Shown here in pieces: positions 39,425-48,998 of a DNA stretch of 64,000 nucleotides. Origin of the DNA: Billgrantia tianxiuensis (GTDB taxonomy: Bacteria; Pseudomonadota; Gammaproteobacteria; Pseudomonadales; Halomonadaceae); the NCBI RefSeq assembly GCF_009834345.1, contig NZ_CP035042.1:62001-126000 (forward strand), given 5' to 3'. Position 1 is the stretch's first letter. Each line of letters opens with the position of its first letter. Both the position numbers and the translations under genes were made by a program. Below the pieces are notes generated by a model. That model saw only the letters and a program-made list of their open reading frames with translations. It ran no database searches and was not told where the DNA came from.

Positions 39425-40249
39425 TCACGTATCGCTTTCCGAGCTTTTCTTGCGCCCCTGCGCCGTCCTATTCCGCCGACACAATGCCACCAGCCGCGCC
39501 TTGGAGGGCACTCCGAGCTTGGCGTAGGCACGCTTGCGGTAGGTTTCGGCAGTGGAGAGGGCGATATCGAGTTCGGCGGCGGCGGTCTTGAGGGTGTGGC
39601 CGCGCAGCAGATAGAGACACAGCTGGCGCTCGCGCTCGGAGAGCGGAGCGAGGATGGCCGCCTCCTCGGGGCTCGCCCGCTGCGACGAGACGGGCCTGGC
39701 CTGGGCGTAGTGGCGGCGTATCAGGCTGGCCAGTAGCGGCGCCAGGGCGTCCAGGCGGGCGAGATCGTCACGGCTAAAGGGGCCGGCCTCGCGGCCACGG
39801 TAGAGATTCAGATAAAAGACGCTCTGCTCGCCGGGCAGGGTCAGCGAGACCTTGTCGATCAGGTCGGGGAAGGCGAACAGGTGGCTGCGATAGGCTGCCG
39901 GCATGGCGTCGGCCTGCATCGGCGTGATTTCGGCGTCGCTCTTCTCGCCCTCGTCAGCCATCAGCTGGCGCAGGCGCTGGTAGTTGGGGTCCTGGCGGAA
40001 CAGGCCGCCGGTGTAGAGTTCCGCCAGGCGATCGGCCATGCGCGGCGCGCGCTGGTTGTCGGCCAGCAGGCAGTCGACCTCGTCGCGACCATCGAAGGCG
40101 AACACCATGCACTGCTCGATGCCCACCGCTTGGCGCAGCAACGCCAGCAGCGCCTCGTCGAAGCCCGCCTCGCCCAGCCGCGCCACGCACTCGGCCATGG
40201 CCGGCATCAGCCCCGGCCAGTCGGTGGTTTGCTCGTTGCTGGTTTCCAT
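39425..40249 (-). CDS. LuxR-family transcriptional regulator
   Basis: A 274-residue regulator with an N-terminal domain without recognised family (about 1-190) and a C-terminal NarL/LuxR-type HTH (LSERERQLCLYLLRGHTLKTAAAELDIALSTAETYRKRAYAKLGV). The N-half lacks response-regulator Asp residues, so it is probably a ligand sensor. Divergent from the flavin hydroxylase gene at 40354, which is its likely target; ligand probably the hydroxylase substrate (inference). Confidence 0.85.
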   Translation of the reverse strand: METSNEQTTDWPGLMPAMAECVARLGEAGFDEALLALLRQAVGIEQCMVFAFDGRDEVDCLLADNQRAPRMADRLAELYTGGLFRQDPNYQRLRQLMADEGEKSDAEITPMQADAMPAAYRSHLFAFPDLIDKVSLTLPGEQSVFYLNLYRGREAGPFSRDDLARLDALAPLLASLIRRHYAQARPVSSQRASPEEAAILAPLSERERQLCLYLLRGHTLKTAAAELDIALSTAETYRKRAYAKLGVPSKARLVALCRRNRTAQGRKKSSESDT

Positions 40250-40353
40250 TCGTCGCTGCCTCTCGCCGCGTGCTGTCCCGGCTTTTGCGGGACACCGGTC
40301 GGGCCGCTCCCGGGGTAGTCTGTCGCTAGATACAACGCCAACAGGAGCCGCCC

Positions 40354-42031
40354 ATGCGACCCGCCGGACGCGCCGAGACCGACTCGCTCTATTTCGATTA
40401 TCCCCACTTTCCCTTCGTTCGTCCCCCGAGCTGGAGGGTCGGGCGGTGCGTCATCGGGTTGCCATCGTCGGTGCCGGTCCGGTGGGCGTCACCGCCGCGC
40501 TGGAGCTGGCGCGCCACGGCATCGCGTCGGTAGTGCTCGACGACAAGGCCACCGTCAATGACGGCTCGCGGGCGATCTGCCTCTCCCGCCACAGCCTGGA
40601 GATCTTGCAGCAGCTCGGCGTCGAGGCCCCCTTCGTGGCCAAGGGCCTGGGCTGGACCCGGGGCCGCACCTACTTTCGCGACCGCGAGATCTTCCGCTTC
40701 GAGATGCCCCACTCCGAGCAGGAGCGCTTCCTGCCGATGATCAACCTGCAGCAGCAGTACATCGAGAAGTTCCTGATCGACAAGGCCGCCGAGAGCGAGC
40801 CTGTCGAGCTGCGCTGGCAGAGCGCGGTGACCGGCGTGAGCCAGGATGCGAGCGGCGTGAGCCTGGAGGTGAGTACCCCGAGGGCGACTATCGCCTCGCC
40901 TGCGACTACCTGCTGGCCGCCGACGGCGCCCGCAGCGTGGCGCGCAAGGCACTGGGCCTCGCCCTGCACGGCGAGGCCTACGAGGGCCGCTACGTGATCG
41001 CCGACATTCGCCTGCGCTCCGACTTTCCCACCGAGCGGCGCGCCTTCTTTCACTCCCACGCCCTGCCCGATTCCACCCTCCTGGTGCACAAGCAGCCCGA
41101 CGACATCTGGCGCATCGACTACCAGCTCGGCCCCGAGGAAGACCCGCATGCGGCCGTGGAGGAGGCCAGCATCCGCGAGCGGGTGAGCTTGATCGTGTGC
41201 GAGGTGCTGGATGAGGGCGATGACTGGGAGCTCGAGTGGTGGAGCCTCTACAAGGCGTACACCCTGGCGCTGGACGATTATCGACACGGCAGGGTGCTGT
41301 TCATCGGAGACAGCGCCCACCTGGTGCCGATCTTCGGCGTGCGCGGCCTCAACAACGGCCTGGCCGACGCCGCCAACGCTGGCTGGAAGCTGGCCTGGGT
41401 GCTCAAGGGGCTGGCGCCCGATCGATTGCTCGACAGCTACAGCCCGGAGCGCCGCGGCGCCACGCTGGACGTCTTCGCCAATGCCGGCAAGAGCACCCGC
41501 TTCATGACACCGCCGAGCCGGGGCTACCGGCTGATGCGCGACGCCGCCCTGACGCTGGCACTCGACAACGACTACGCCAGCGGCTTCGCCAACCCGCGCC
41601 AGGTCACGCCCTACACCTACGCCGAGAGCCCGCTGACCCTGCCCGACGATGCCGCCTTCGAGGCGGGGCCGATCCCCGGCGCACCGCTGCCTAACCGTCG
41701 ACTGGGCGACGATGACTACCTGCTCGATCATCTGGGCAGCGGCTTCACCCTGCTGCACTTCAGTCGAAATGGCGATGTTGATTCGGCACTGGCCGAGCGG
41801 TTGGCCGCGTTGCAGGCTCGGGGCCAGCCCATCGAGCTGCTGCGCGTGGCCCGCGAGCCGGGCGCCGAGAGCGCACTGGTGGATAGCGACGGTGGCCTGT
41901 TCGCCGCCTATGGCGCCGAGTCCGGCAGCGCCTACCTGGTGCGCCCCGACCGCCACGTGGCGGCGCGCTGGAAGCGCCTCGCCCCCGACGGCCTCGAACT
42001 CGCCTTCGCCACTGCCCTGGGAGAAGAATGA
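40354..42031 (+). CDS. FAD-dependent aromatic hydroxylase, MhpA/MhaA-like; frame broken twice
   Basis: About 559 residues when restored. Start MRPAGRAETDSLYF at 40354; FAD motif HRVAIVGAGPVGVTAAL; conserved DG motif in CDYLLAADGARSV; second FAD motif VLFIGDSAHLVPIFGVRGLNNGLADAANAGWKLAW split across the middle; thioredoxin-like C-terminus. Both breaks are missing bases at CCCGAG (C5 run 40423-40427 and C4 run 40876-40879), and the total length fits two losses. It is a paralogue of the hydroxylase at 52398 and likewise followed by a DUF2783 gene, which starts 1 base after its stop. Substrate unknown, presumably a monohydroxylated aromatic acid. Confidence 0.85.
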
Positions 42032-42032
42032 C

Positions 42033-42239
42033 ATGACCCATACCACACTGCCATTTGCCGACCTGGAGCGGGTCTACGAAACGCTGGCCGAGACCCTGGA
42101 TGCCCTGCCCGAGGCTCAGGAGCGGCTCTTTCTGGCCCAACTGGCGCTGGCACTGGCTCATCGCGTCGGCGACATCGAGCGGGTGATGGCTGCCGTTGAG
42201 GAGGCGCGCCGCGGCGTGGAGGAGGCCGGCTCGGGCTAG
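42033..42239 (+). CDS. DUF2783-type small partner protein of the flavin hydroxylase
   Basis: A 68-residue, mainly helical protein (DLERVYETLAETLDALPEAQERLFLAQLALAL). It is related in size, helical pattern and position to the 74-residue product at 52187. Start one base after the hydroxylase stop. In Pseudomonas putida U a small coupling protein (MhaB) accompanies the flavoprotein MhaA of 3-hydroxyphenylacetate hydroxylase, as I recall it; a similar coupling role is inferred here. Confidence 0.7.
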   Translation: MTHTTLPFADLERVYETLAETLDALPEAQERLFLAQLALALAHRVGDIERVMAAVEEARRGVEEAGSG

Positions 42240-42269
42240 AGGGACCTGGTGCATGGAAGCGCACGAGAC

Positions 42270-42310
42270 TTGAGCGTGGTCAAGGCGAGATCCGGCAGAG
42301 GCGCTATCGT
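42270..42310 (+). promoter_or_regulatory. FNR/CRP-type box plus -10 element for the third DUF6455 gene
   Basis: TTGAGCGTGGTCAA (42270-42283) differs at one arm position from the boxes at 4599 and 25293. TATCGT at 42305-42310 stands 35 bases after the box start, as in copy 2. The start codon is at 42340, 57 bases after the box. Confidence 0.5.
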
Positions 42311-42339
42311 CAAAGGTGGGCTGTAGAGGAAATGCCTCG

Positions 42340-42783
42340 ATGAGTTCACCTCGACCCTCCAGCAAGCATCGGCCGCCGCCAGACGACGCATCGCGGCTGC
42401 GCGACTATCTCGAAGGCGAGCGGGCACTGCTCGAGCTGCGCTGCTGTGAGCCCAAGGTGCTGGGCGCGTTGATCCACGACCTGGCCCATCCCATGAGCCC
42501 CTCGCTGGAGCAGGCCATTGCGCGTTGCCTGGCCAACAGGGAACTGGAGTTCGCTCCCGCCGAAACCCTGCTGCCCGTGATGATGCGGCGCTTCAGCCTC
42601 GATCCGGCCGCCTGCGGCCGTGACCCGGCCATCCATGCCCTGCGTACCGTGTGCAGCGTCTGCCCGAAAGTCGCGACCTGCTGGCTGGCGCTGCGCCAGG
42701 ATGCGCCACTGGTGGAATGCGGGACCTTCTGCCCCAATGCCGAGGCGCTCGCCGGCTGGGCCACTCGGCCGTCAGACGGCTGA
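42340..42783 (+). CDS. DUF6455-type small cysteine-rich protein, copy 3
   Basis: A 147-residue paralogue of the proteins at 4671 and 25373, with identical cysteine spacing (CSVC ... C ... CGTFCPNAEAL). The N-terminal ~25 residues are polar and unlike the others; the shared domain begins near RLRDYLEGERALLELR. ATG at 42340 follows GAGGAAATGCCTCG. Soluble, no signal peptide. It is 100 bases after the hydroxylase module with its own FNR-type promoter, and convergent with the MerR gene. Function unknown. Confidence 0.78.
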   Translation: MSSPRPSSKHRPPPDDASRLRDYLEGERALLELRCCEPKVLGALIHDLAHPMSPSLEQAIARCLANRELEFAPAETLLPVMMRRFSLDPAACGRDPAIHALRTVCSVCPKVATCWLALRQDAPLVECGTFCPNAEALAGWATRPSDG

Positions 42784-42809
42784 ATGGCTCGCGGGCGGTT
42801 CCGAATGGT

Positions 42810-43163
42810 TCAGACAGAAGCGGCACCCAGCCGCGCCAACAGATCGTCGATCATGGCGATCTTGGCTTCGGCCTCACGGATCTGGCTGCAAAATGCCTCG
42901 CGCTTGTCCCTCAGTCGGCTTTCCAGCTCGTCGCAAAAGGGAGGCTCGGGGCGGAAACGCGGCATTGCCTCGCGGATCTCGTCGAGGCTGAACTCCAGTT
43001 CGCGGGCTCGCCTTACGAAACGCAGCTCCGCCAGGGTCAGTTCGGTGTAGTCGCGATAGCCGTTGTCGCGTCGCGACGGGGGCGTGATCAGGCCACGCTT
43101 TTCGTAGAAGCGGATGGTGTCGCGGCCAAGCCCGCTGGCCCTTTCCAGTTCGCCGATCAGCAT
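42810..43163 (-). CDS. MerR-family transcriptional regulator
   Basis: A 117-residue regulator: an N-terminal MerR winged helix (MLIGELERASGLGRDTIRFYEKRGLI) and a coiled coil. Two cysteines (PPFCDE and EAFCSQ) in the C-terminal part could bind a metal or sense thiols, but the CxxxxC arrangement of metal-responsive MerR proteins is not seen. The ATG at 43163 starts the conserved domain. Divergent from an alpha/beta hydrolase gene whose promoter has the 19-base spacer typical of MerR control. Confidence 0.87.
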   Translation of the reverse strand: MLIGELERASGLGRDTIRFYEKRGLITPPSRRDNGYRDYTELTLAELRFVRRARELEFSLDEIREAMPRFRPEPPFCDELESRLRDKREAFCSQIREAEAKIAMIDDLLARLGAASV

Positions 43164-43176
43164 GTGGAGAAACTCC

Positions 43177-43207
43177 TTGACTATGGAGTTGGCTCCACAC
43201 CTTACCA
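43177..43207 (+). promoter_or_regulatory. MerR-type promoter with 19-base spacer
   Basis: TTGACT (43177-43182) and TTACCA (43202-43207) are 19 bases apart, with the perfect dyad TGGAG-TTGG-CTCCA inside the spacer. This is the distorted promoter geometry MerR activators correct. It faces the hydrolase gene at 43260. Confidence 0.6.
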
Positions 43208-43259
43208 TGGTTTGACGCGCCCGCATGGGGCGATCACGACATGGTGAGGAGGCAACGAG

Positions 43260-44156
43260 ATGGCATCTAGGCTTGAGGAACGACAGCTACAGGCCGGCGA
43301 CGGCGTGGCCATCGCCGCACGTTTCGTCACCCCGGCAAATCCCAAGGCGGCGGTGCTGATCGCCCCGGCCATGGGCGTACCCCAGCGCTTTTACGCCCCG
43401 CTGGCACAGTGGCTGGCGAGGCAAGGAATGGCCGTGGCTACCTTCGACTACCGCGGCATGGGGGCGTCGCGGCCGGCGCGGCTGAGTGGTTTTCCTGCCA
43501 CCATCATGGACTGGGCGCAGCTCGATGCGTCGGCAGTGCTCGAGGCGCTGGAGCGACAGGCGCCGGGGTTGCCGCGCTACTGGATCGGCCACAGCCTGGG
43601 CGGGCAGATTCCGCCGCTGGTGCCGGGGCACGAACGGCTCGAACGCATCGTTACCGTGGCCTGTGGCAGCGGCTACTGGCGCGAGAACGCACCGGCGCTG
43701 AAGCGGCGCGTCTGGCTGTTCTGGTTCGGCGCGGTACCGCTACTCACGCCGCTATTGGGCTATTTCCCCGGCAAGCGACTCAACATGGTGGGCGATCTGC
43801 CCCGCGGTGTGGTCGAGCAGTGGCGGCGCTGGTGCCTCGATCCGGAATACGCGGTAGGAGCGGAGCCCGGCGTGCGCGAGCGCTTCGCCGCCGTGCGCAC
43901 GCCGGTAGTGTCACTCTCCTTCAGTGATGACGACTTCATGTCGGCGCGCAACACCGAGTCGCTGCACGGCTTTTACGCCAACGCTCCGTGCTCGCTGCTG
44001 CGCATCCGGCCACAGGAGGCGGGCCTGGCTCGCATCGGTCACTTCGGCTTCTTTCGCGCCGAGCATGAGCAGGCCCTGTGGCAGCGCTACCTGCTGCCGG
44101 CGCTGCAAGGCAGCGTGCCGGAAGCCGCCCGGGCGAGCGCGATCACAGGGGCATGA
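43260..44156 (+). CDS. Alpha/beta hydrolase
   Basis: A 298-residue hydrolase with the nucleophile elbow GHSLGG (Ser near residue 107), a DYRGMG oxyanion-side motif and a C-terminal His in GHFGFF. No signal peptide is apparent. The family (serine aminopeptidase/lysophospholipase-like) covers many esterases and lipases, so the substrate is unknown. Controlled by the divergent MerR gene. The last 14 bases overlap, tail to tail, the MocR gene. Confidence 0.85.
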   Translation: MASRLEERQLQAGDGVAIAARFVTPANPKAAVLIAPAMGVPQRFYAPLAQWLARQGMAVATFDYRGMGASRPARLSGFPATIMDWAQLDASAVLEALERQAPGLPRYWIGHSLGGQIPPLVPGHERLERIVTVACGSGYWRENAPALKRRVWLFWFGAVPLLTPLLGYFPGKRLNMVGDLPRGVVEQWRRWCLDPEYAVGAEPGVRERFAAVRTPVVSLSFSDDDFMSARNTESLHGFYANAPCSLLRIRPQEAGLARIGHFGFFRAEHEQALWQRYLLPALQGSVPEAARASAITGA

Positions 44157-45602
44157 GCCGGCCCGGCACTTCTCGTTCCAGCCGCTCCTGATCCATCAGC
44201 GCCGCTACCGCCTCACCGACGTGCTTGACGCCAGCCTCGACGGAGGGTGTCATCGCCGCGGCGTAGTTCAGACGCAGACAGTGACGGAACTTTCCCGAGG
44301 CCGAGAACAGCGAGCCCGGAGTGATGTGCAGACCCTCGCCCATCAATTGCTCGTTGAGGCGCACGCAGTCGGTGGCGCCAGGCAGCTCCAGCCATAGCAG
44401 GAAGCCGCCCTGGGGATAGCTGACCCCGGTACCGGGCGGGAAGTAGCGCAGCACCCAGGCGATCATGATGTCGCGATGCTGGCGGTACTGGCGCACCATC
44501 TCGCGCAGGTGGCGTTCGTAGTGACCGTGCTGAACGAACTCGGCCACGGCGAGCTGCGGTAGCGTGGCCGAGGCGCCGGTGGAGACGTACTTCATGTGCA
44601 ACGCCTGGTCGCGGTAGCGCCCCGGCGCCATCCAGCCCACCCGCAGCCCGGGTACCAGCGTCTTGGAAAAGGCGCTGCACAGCAGTACCCGGCCGTCGTC
44701 GTCGAAGCTCTTGAGCGTGCGTGGCCGGGGCGTATCGAAGGAGAGGTCGCCGTAGATGTCGTCCTCGACGATGGCCACGTCGAAGCGCTGGGCCAGGGCG
44801 ACCAGGGCGCGCTTGCGTGCCTCGGGCATGGTATAGCCGAGTGGGTTGTTGCAGGTGGGCGTGACCTGGATCGCCTTGATCGGCCACTGTTCGAGCGCCA
44901 GCTCCAGTGCCTCGAGGCTAATGCCGGTCTGCGGGTCGGTGGGGATCTCCAGCGCCTTGAGCTTCTGCGCCTTGAGGATCTGCATGGTGCCGTAGAAGCT
45001 CGGCGAATCCACCGCCACCACGTCGCCGGGTTCGGTCAGGGTGCGTAGGGCCAGCGAAAGCGCCTCCTGGCAGCCGGTAGTGATGAGCACGTCATCGGGA
45101 TGCAGCAGGCAGCCCGACTTGGCGGCCAGTCGTACCACCTGACGACGCAGCTCGAGGCTGCCCTGCAGGCTGTCGTAGTTGAGCCCGTGAGCCGCCACGT
45201 GCCGGTGCAGGGTAGCCAGCTGGCGCTGCAAGGGGCGCAGGCTGACGGCTGTGAGATCGGGAATGCCGCGCCCCAGCATCAGCAGGCGGTCCTCCTCGGG
45301 GAGCGCGCCACCAGCTCCAGCACCTGGTCCCACTGGGAAACGTCGAGCGGGCGCTGGGCGGGGCGCGACACCTTCGGCAGCAGGTTCGGCGTCGGCCGGG
45401 GCAGCACATAGTAGCCCGAGCGAGGGCGTGCTTCCGCCAGACCGGACTCCTCGAGACGCCGGTAGGCTTCCTGCGCCGTGGAAACGCTGACGCCAAGCTC
45501 GCGGCAGAGTGCGCGCACGGAGGGTAGCCGGTCGCCGACACGATACTGCCCCTGCTCGATGCGCTGGGCCAGGGCCTGCGCCACCTGATCGTAACGTTTC
45601 AT
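44143..45602 (-). CDS. MocR-type (GntR HTH plus aminotransferase) regulator; frame broken
   Basis: About 486 residues when restored. The GntR winged helix (about 1-70; YRVGDRLPSVRALCRELGVS) begins at 45602 and a fold-type I aminotransferase domain fills the rest, with PLP-lysine region CSAFSKTLVPGLRVGW and TPTCNNPLGYTM. A missing base at CCCGAG (forward CTCGGGG, 45295-45301) separates the two domains. MocR regulators bind PLP and usually control vitamin B6 or amino-acid genes. Divergent from a DUF1127 gene, with repeated ATCTGTATTG sites between. Confidence 0.87.
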
Positions 45603-45655
45603 GACAGAGTCGCCAATCTGTTCTCACATTCGGTACAGAGGATGAAATAGCGGAT

Positions 45656-45717
45656 GATACAGAGCCAGAATAGCCCCATCTGTATTGCAAAACTATTTTT
45701 ATATTGAATCTGTATTG
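45656..45717. promoter_or_regulatory. MocR operator region: ATCTGTATTG direct repeats and inverted GATACAGA
   Basis: ATCTGTATTG occurs at 45678-45687 and 45708-45717, exactly 30 bases apart (about three helical turns), with an inverted GATACAGA at 45656-45663. Direct plus inverted sites of this kind are typical for MocR regulators. Confidence 0.55.
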
Positions 45718-45768
45718 GTTTTTCGCACGGTCGTAGCCTGTCAGAACCCACCGACAGGAGACGCCGCC

Positions 45769-45933
45769 ATGCTTATCGAACGCTTCATACATCTGTCCCG
45801 TTGGATCAGGAGCCGGCAACAGCGTCACCGTACCCGCTGCGACCTGCGCCATCTCGACGACCATCTGCTGGCCGATATCGGACTCGATCGAAGCACGGCC
45901 GAGCGTGAGGTGCGCAAGCCGTTCTGGCGTTGA
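45769..45933 (+). CDS. DUF1127 small basic protein
   Basis: A 54-residue arginine-rich protein ending with the DUF1127 signature LRHLDDHLLADIGLDRSTAEREVRKPFW. DUF1127 proteins are small RNA-associated or metabolic-adaptation proteins in several proteobacteria. Start after CAGGAGACGCCGCC. It is the first gene divergent from the MocR regulator, an unexpected target for that family. Confidence 0.82.
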   Translation: MLIERFIHLSRWIRSRQQRHRTRCDLRHLDDHLLADIGLDRSTAEREVRKPFWR

Positions 45934-46025
45934 GAAACCTGTGTGCACGGGAACCTGCGCAGGTCCATGCTGCCGTATGAATAAGACAAGGACGCAACCG
46001 GGCAGACATGGAGGAGGGAGAGACG

Positions 46026-46420
46026 ATGATAGAGATTCTACCGGCCCCGAGTACGTGGCGGCGTTCCGTATTTCGGGTACGCTGCACAGCGCGGACTACG
46101 ACGTATTGATCCCTGCCATCGAGTCGAAGCTCGAGTACAACGAGCATATCGGCGTGCTGGCGGACATGACCGACTTCGACCACATGACGGCCGGCGCCCT
46201 GCTGCGCGACTTGGCCTATGCCATGAGCAAGCTGGGCGAGTACCACCGTTTCAAGCGTGCCGCAGTGATCGCCGACAAGCGCTGGATCGAGACGACCACC
46301 AAACTGGCTGGCAAGCTGTTCCCCAATACCGAAGCGCGTCTCTTCCATGCCGGTGAACTGGAGGAGGCCATGCGCTGGGTCGCCGGCTTTCGCCGCGACC
46401 TGATCAACGGCGGGCTATGA
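46026..46420 (+). CDS. SpoIIAA-like (STAS/SEC14-type) protein; frame broken
   Basis: A 131-residue SpoIIAA-like protein when restored (MIEILPAPEYVAAFRISGTL ... HIGVLADMTDFDHMTAGALLRDL ... LFPNTEARLFHAGELEEAMRWV). Start at 46026 after GGAGGGAGAGACG. A missing base at CCCGAG (C4 run 46045-46048) breaks the frame after the eighth codon; the length (3n+2) agrees. Family function is poorly known, perhaps binding of lipophilic ligands. Convergent with the MFS gene, overlapping it by six bases. Confidence 0.8.
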
Positions 46421-47626
46421 GGCAGTGGCGGCAGTGGCCCGCTCGCCGTGCCACTGGCGCAGCAGCCAGGCGAAGGCCAGCCCCAGGGCCAGCAGCCACA
46501 GCCCGGCACCGGCCAGCAGCCACAGGCTGTCGGCCAGGCGCAGCACCAGTCCGCCGAGGCTGACGCCCACCGACTGGCCGAGGAACAGGCAGCCGGCGAA
46601 AACCGCCATGGCGGTGCCGCGCATGGCGGGTGCCATCTGCGTGGCATTGATCTGCAGCGTGCTGTGCATCATGTAGAAGCCGAGCCCCGCGGCGAAGGCA
46701 CTGGCGGTGGCCAGGACCGGCAGCGAAGCCAGTGCCAGCCCGACGAAGCCGAGCCCCATCAGCACACCGCCGCCCGCCGCCAGGCCCGGCTCGCCCAGCC
46801 GGGCCACCAGCGGCCTGGCCAGGGCGGCGAAGATCAGCCCGCCCACGCCGAACAGCGCCACCATCAGCCCCGCCTGGGTCAGCGAGACGTCAAGCCGGGT
46901 ATAGAGATGACTGGCAACGAAGGCCAGCGCGCCGAAGGCAGCAATCCCTTCCAGGAATACCAGCGCCAGGATGCGCCGGGCACGGGAAATCAGCAGCACC
47001 TCGCGAATGCGCGAGAAGAAGGCGATGCGCCCCTGATCGGCCTTGGGTGGCGACAGGGCCGGCTGGCGACGCAAAGCCTCCAGCAGCAGCCCGCCGGCAC
47101 CGAGGAACAGCAGCGTGAGCAGCATGAACGCCGCCTGCCAACCCAGCGTGTCGGCCAGGAAACCACCCGCCACCTGCCCCGAGATCAGCCCCAACACCGC
47201 ACCGGAAAGCATGTGAGCCAGGGTGACCTGGCGCTGCTCATAGGGCACGTTGTCGCCCACCCAGGCCATGGAGAGCGGGATGATGGCGGCGGCGGTGGCG
47301 CCATTCAGGGTGCGGAACAGCAGCAACATGGGCAGCGACTCGGCCAGCGCCGAGCCCAGCGCGCCCACGGCACAGGCCAGGGTGGCCAAACCGATTACCC
47401 GCAGCGTGCCGTGGCGGTCGCCCAGTGGACCGTAGGCGAGCTGCATCACGCCGTAGGCGATGGCGAACAGGGTAATGTTCTGCGCCACATCGGCCACCGG
47501 CCGGGCAAAGGCCTGCGACAGTGCCGGCAGCATGGCGTCGGTGACGCGCATCGAGGCCATGCTGGCGAAGCCGGCCAATGCCAGCAGCAGGATGACGAGG
47601 CGGGGCGGTGCAGCCATGGCGTTCAA
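46415..47626 (-). CDS. MFS transporter
   Basis: A 403-residue major facilitator with about twelve hydrophobic segments and the loop 2-3 motif YGPLGDRHGTLRVI (G-x3-D-R-x-G). Probably an efflux pump or aromatic compound exporter. Its start overlaps the stop of the upstream Bcr/CflA gene (ATGA), so both are one transcript. Confidence 0.88.
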   Translation of the reverse strand: MNAMAAPPRLVILLLALAGFASMASMRVTDAMLPALSQAFARPVADVAQNITLFAIAYGVMQLAYGPLGDRHGTLRVIGLATLACAVGALGSALAESLPMLLLFRTLNGATAAAIIPLSMAWVGDNVPYEQRQVTLAHMLSGAVLGLISGQVAGGFLADTLGWQAAFMLLTLLFLGAGGLLLEALRRQPALSPPKADQGRIAFFSRIREVLLISRARRILALVFLEGIAAFGALAFVASHLYTRLDVSLTQAGLMVALFGVGGLIFAALARPLVARLGEPGLAAGGGVLMGLGFVGLALASLPVLATASAFAAGLGFYMMHSTLQINATQMAPAMRGTAMAVFAGCLFLGQSVGVSLGGLVLRLADSLWLLAGAGLWLLALGLAFAWLLRQWHGERATAATAS

Positions 47627-48843
47627 CGCTTGGCTCCTTGTGTCTGCTGGGCCATGGCCCGTTCGGCGGGGCGGACCAGCCCCAGGAAGCTCGCCACGGC
47701 CAGCAGGCCACCCAGTGCCACGACCACCGCCATGGTGCGTGAGGTCCCGTCGTGCAGTTGGCCGACCGCGCCGCCCACCAGTGCGGCGATGGTCATCTGC
47801 AGGAAGCCGAACAGCGACGACGCCGAGCCGGCACAGTGTGGGTTGGGCGCCAGGGCGCCGGTCATGGATTGCGGCATCAACACGCCCATGCCGATCATGA
47901 ACAGCACATGCGGGCCAACCACGGCCCAGGCGGCGAATACCTCGGACAGGGCCAGCACCGCCATCAGGCTGCCGCCTAGCGCGCAGGTCAGGCTGGCCAG
48001 GCCGACCAGGCGCTCGCGCCCTAGCCGATGGCTGTAGCGGCCGCTGAGCAGGGTGCCGGTGAAGAACCCGGCCACAATCAGGGTGAAGAACAGGCCGTAC
48101 TGGAAGGGCGAGACGCCAAGGAACTCGATCAGCACGAACGACGAGCCCGAGAGATAGGCGAACAGGCCTGAGAACGCCGCCGAGTTGGTCAGGGTATAGC
48201 CCATGAAGATGCGCTGGCCGAGCAGCATGCGGAAGTTACCGAAGATGACCGCAGGGTGAATCGACTGGCGGCGCTCCGGTGGCAGCGGCTCCGGTAGCGC
48301 CAGGATCAGCAGCGGCAGCATCACGGCGGCGTAGAGCGCCAGCAGCACGAATACCGACTCCCAGCCGAAGAACAGCAGCAGCCCGGCACCGACGATAGGC
48401 GCCAGTGCCGGCGCCAGCGACATGGTGCTGGCCATATAGGAGAGGATACGCCCGGCCTCGAGGGGGCCATAGATGTCGCGTACCGCGGCACGGCCCAGCA
48501 CCGGCCCGGTGGCGCCGCCCAGTGCCTGCAGGAAGCGCCCGGCCAGCAGCCACTCGATGCTGGGGGCGAAGGCGCACAGCAGGCTCGCCAGCAGGAACAG
48601 GCTGAAGCCGAACACCATCACCGGCTTGCGCCCGAAGCGGTCGGAAAACGGGCCGCAGAACAGTTGGGCGGCGGCGAAGCCTGCCATGTAAAGGCTCAGG
48701 GTCAGTTGCACCTGGTCGGGGCCGGTGTCGAGGGCTTCGGCCATGGCCGGCATGGCCGGCAGATACATGTCGGTGGCCAGAGGGCCCAGCGCGGTCAGGG
48801 CCGCCAGGGTAATCACCGTGGCAGGAGATTTCAGCCTCAGCAC
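47623..48843 (-). CDS. Bcr/CflA-family drug-resistance MFS transporter
   Basis: A 406-residue drug/H+ antiporter of the Bcr/CflA type: ALGPLATDMYLPAMPAMA in segment 1, FCGPFSDRFGRKPVM loop, and FLQALGGATGPVLGRAAVRDIY in segment 4-5. Lies 155 bases after maiA on the same strand, possibly an extension of the homogentisate operon. Substrate unknown. Confidence 0.9.
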   Translation of the reverse strand: MLRLKSPATVITLAALTALGPLATDMYLPAMPAMAEALDTGPDQVQLTLSLYMAGFAAAQLFCGPFSDRFGRKPVMVFGFSLFLLASLLCAFAPSIEWLLAGRFLQALGGATGPVLGRAAVRDIYGPLEAGRILSYMASTMSLAPALAPIVGAGLLLFFGWESVFVLLALYAAVMLPLLILALPEPLPPERRQSIHPAVIFGNFRMLLGQRIFMGYTLTNSAAFSGLFAYLSGSSFVLIEFLGVSPFQYGLFFTLIVAGFFTGTLLSGRYSHRLGRERLVGLASLTCALGGSLMAVLALSEVFAAWAVVGPHVLFMIGMGVLMPQSMTGALAPNPHCAGSASSLFGFLQMTIAALVGGAVGQLHDGTSRTMAVVVALGGLLAVASFLGLVRPAERAMAQQTQGAKR

Positions 48844-48998
48844 ATTGACCTCATTCTCGAAGGGCGTCTCGAAGGGCGCTCGGGGGCGAAAGACAACGAC
48901 CGACGGGCACCGCTTCTCCCGCTCCGGCTTGGAACAGGGAGGGGCGGCGCCCGCCAGTCGTTAGCTTGCTTAATATAGCCTAATTAGCGCGGCTCTGC

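Noticed and set aside
46448..48037. A 529-residue Gln/His-rich open frame antisense to two MFS genes
   Set aside because: Shadow of the transporter genes: no start signal, no recognisable domain, and the transporter frames are unambiguous.
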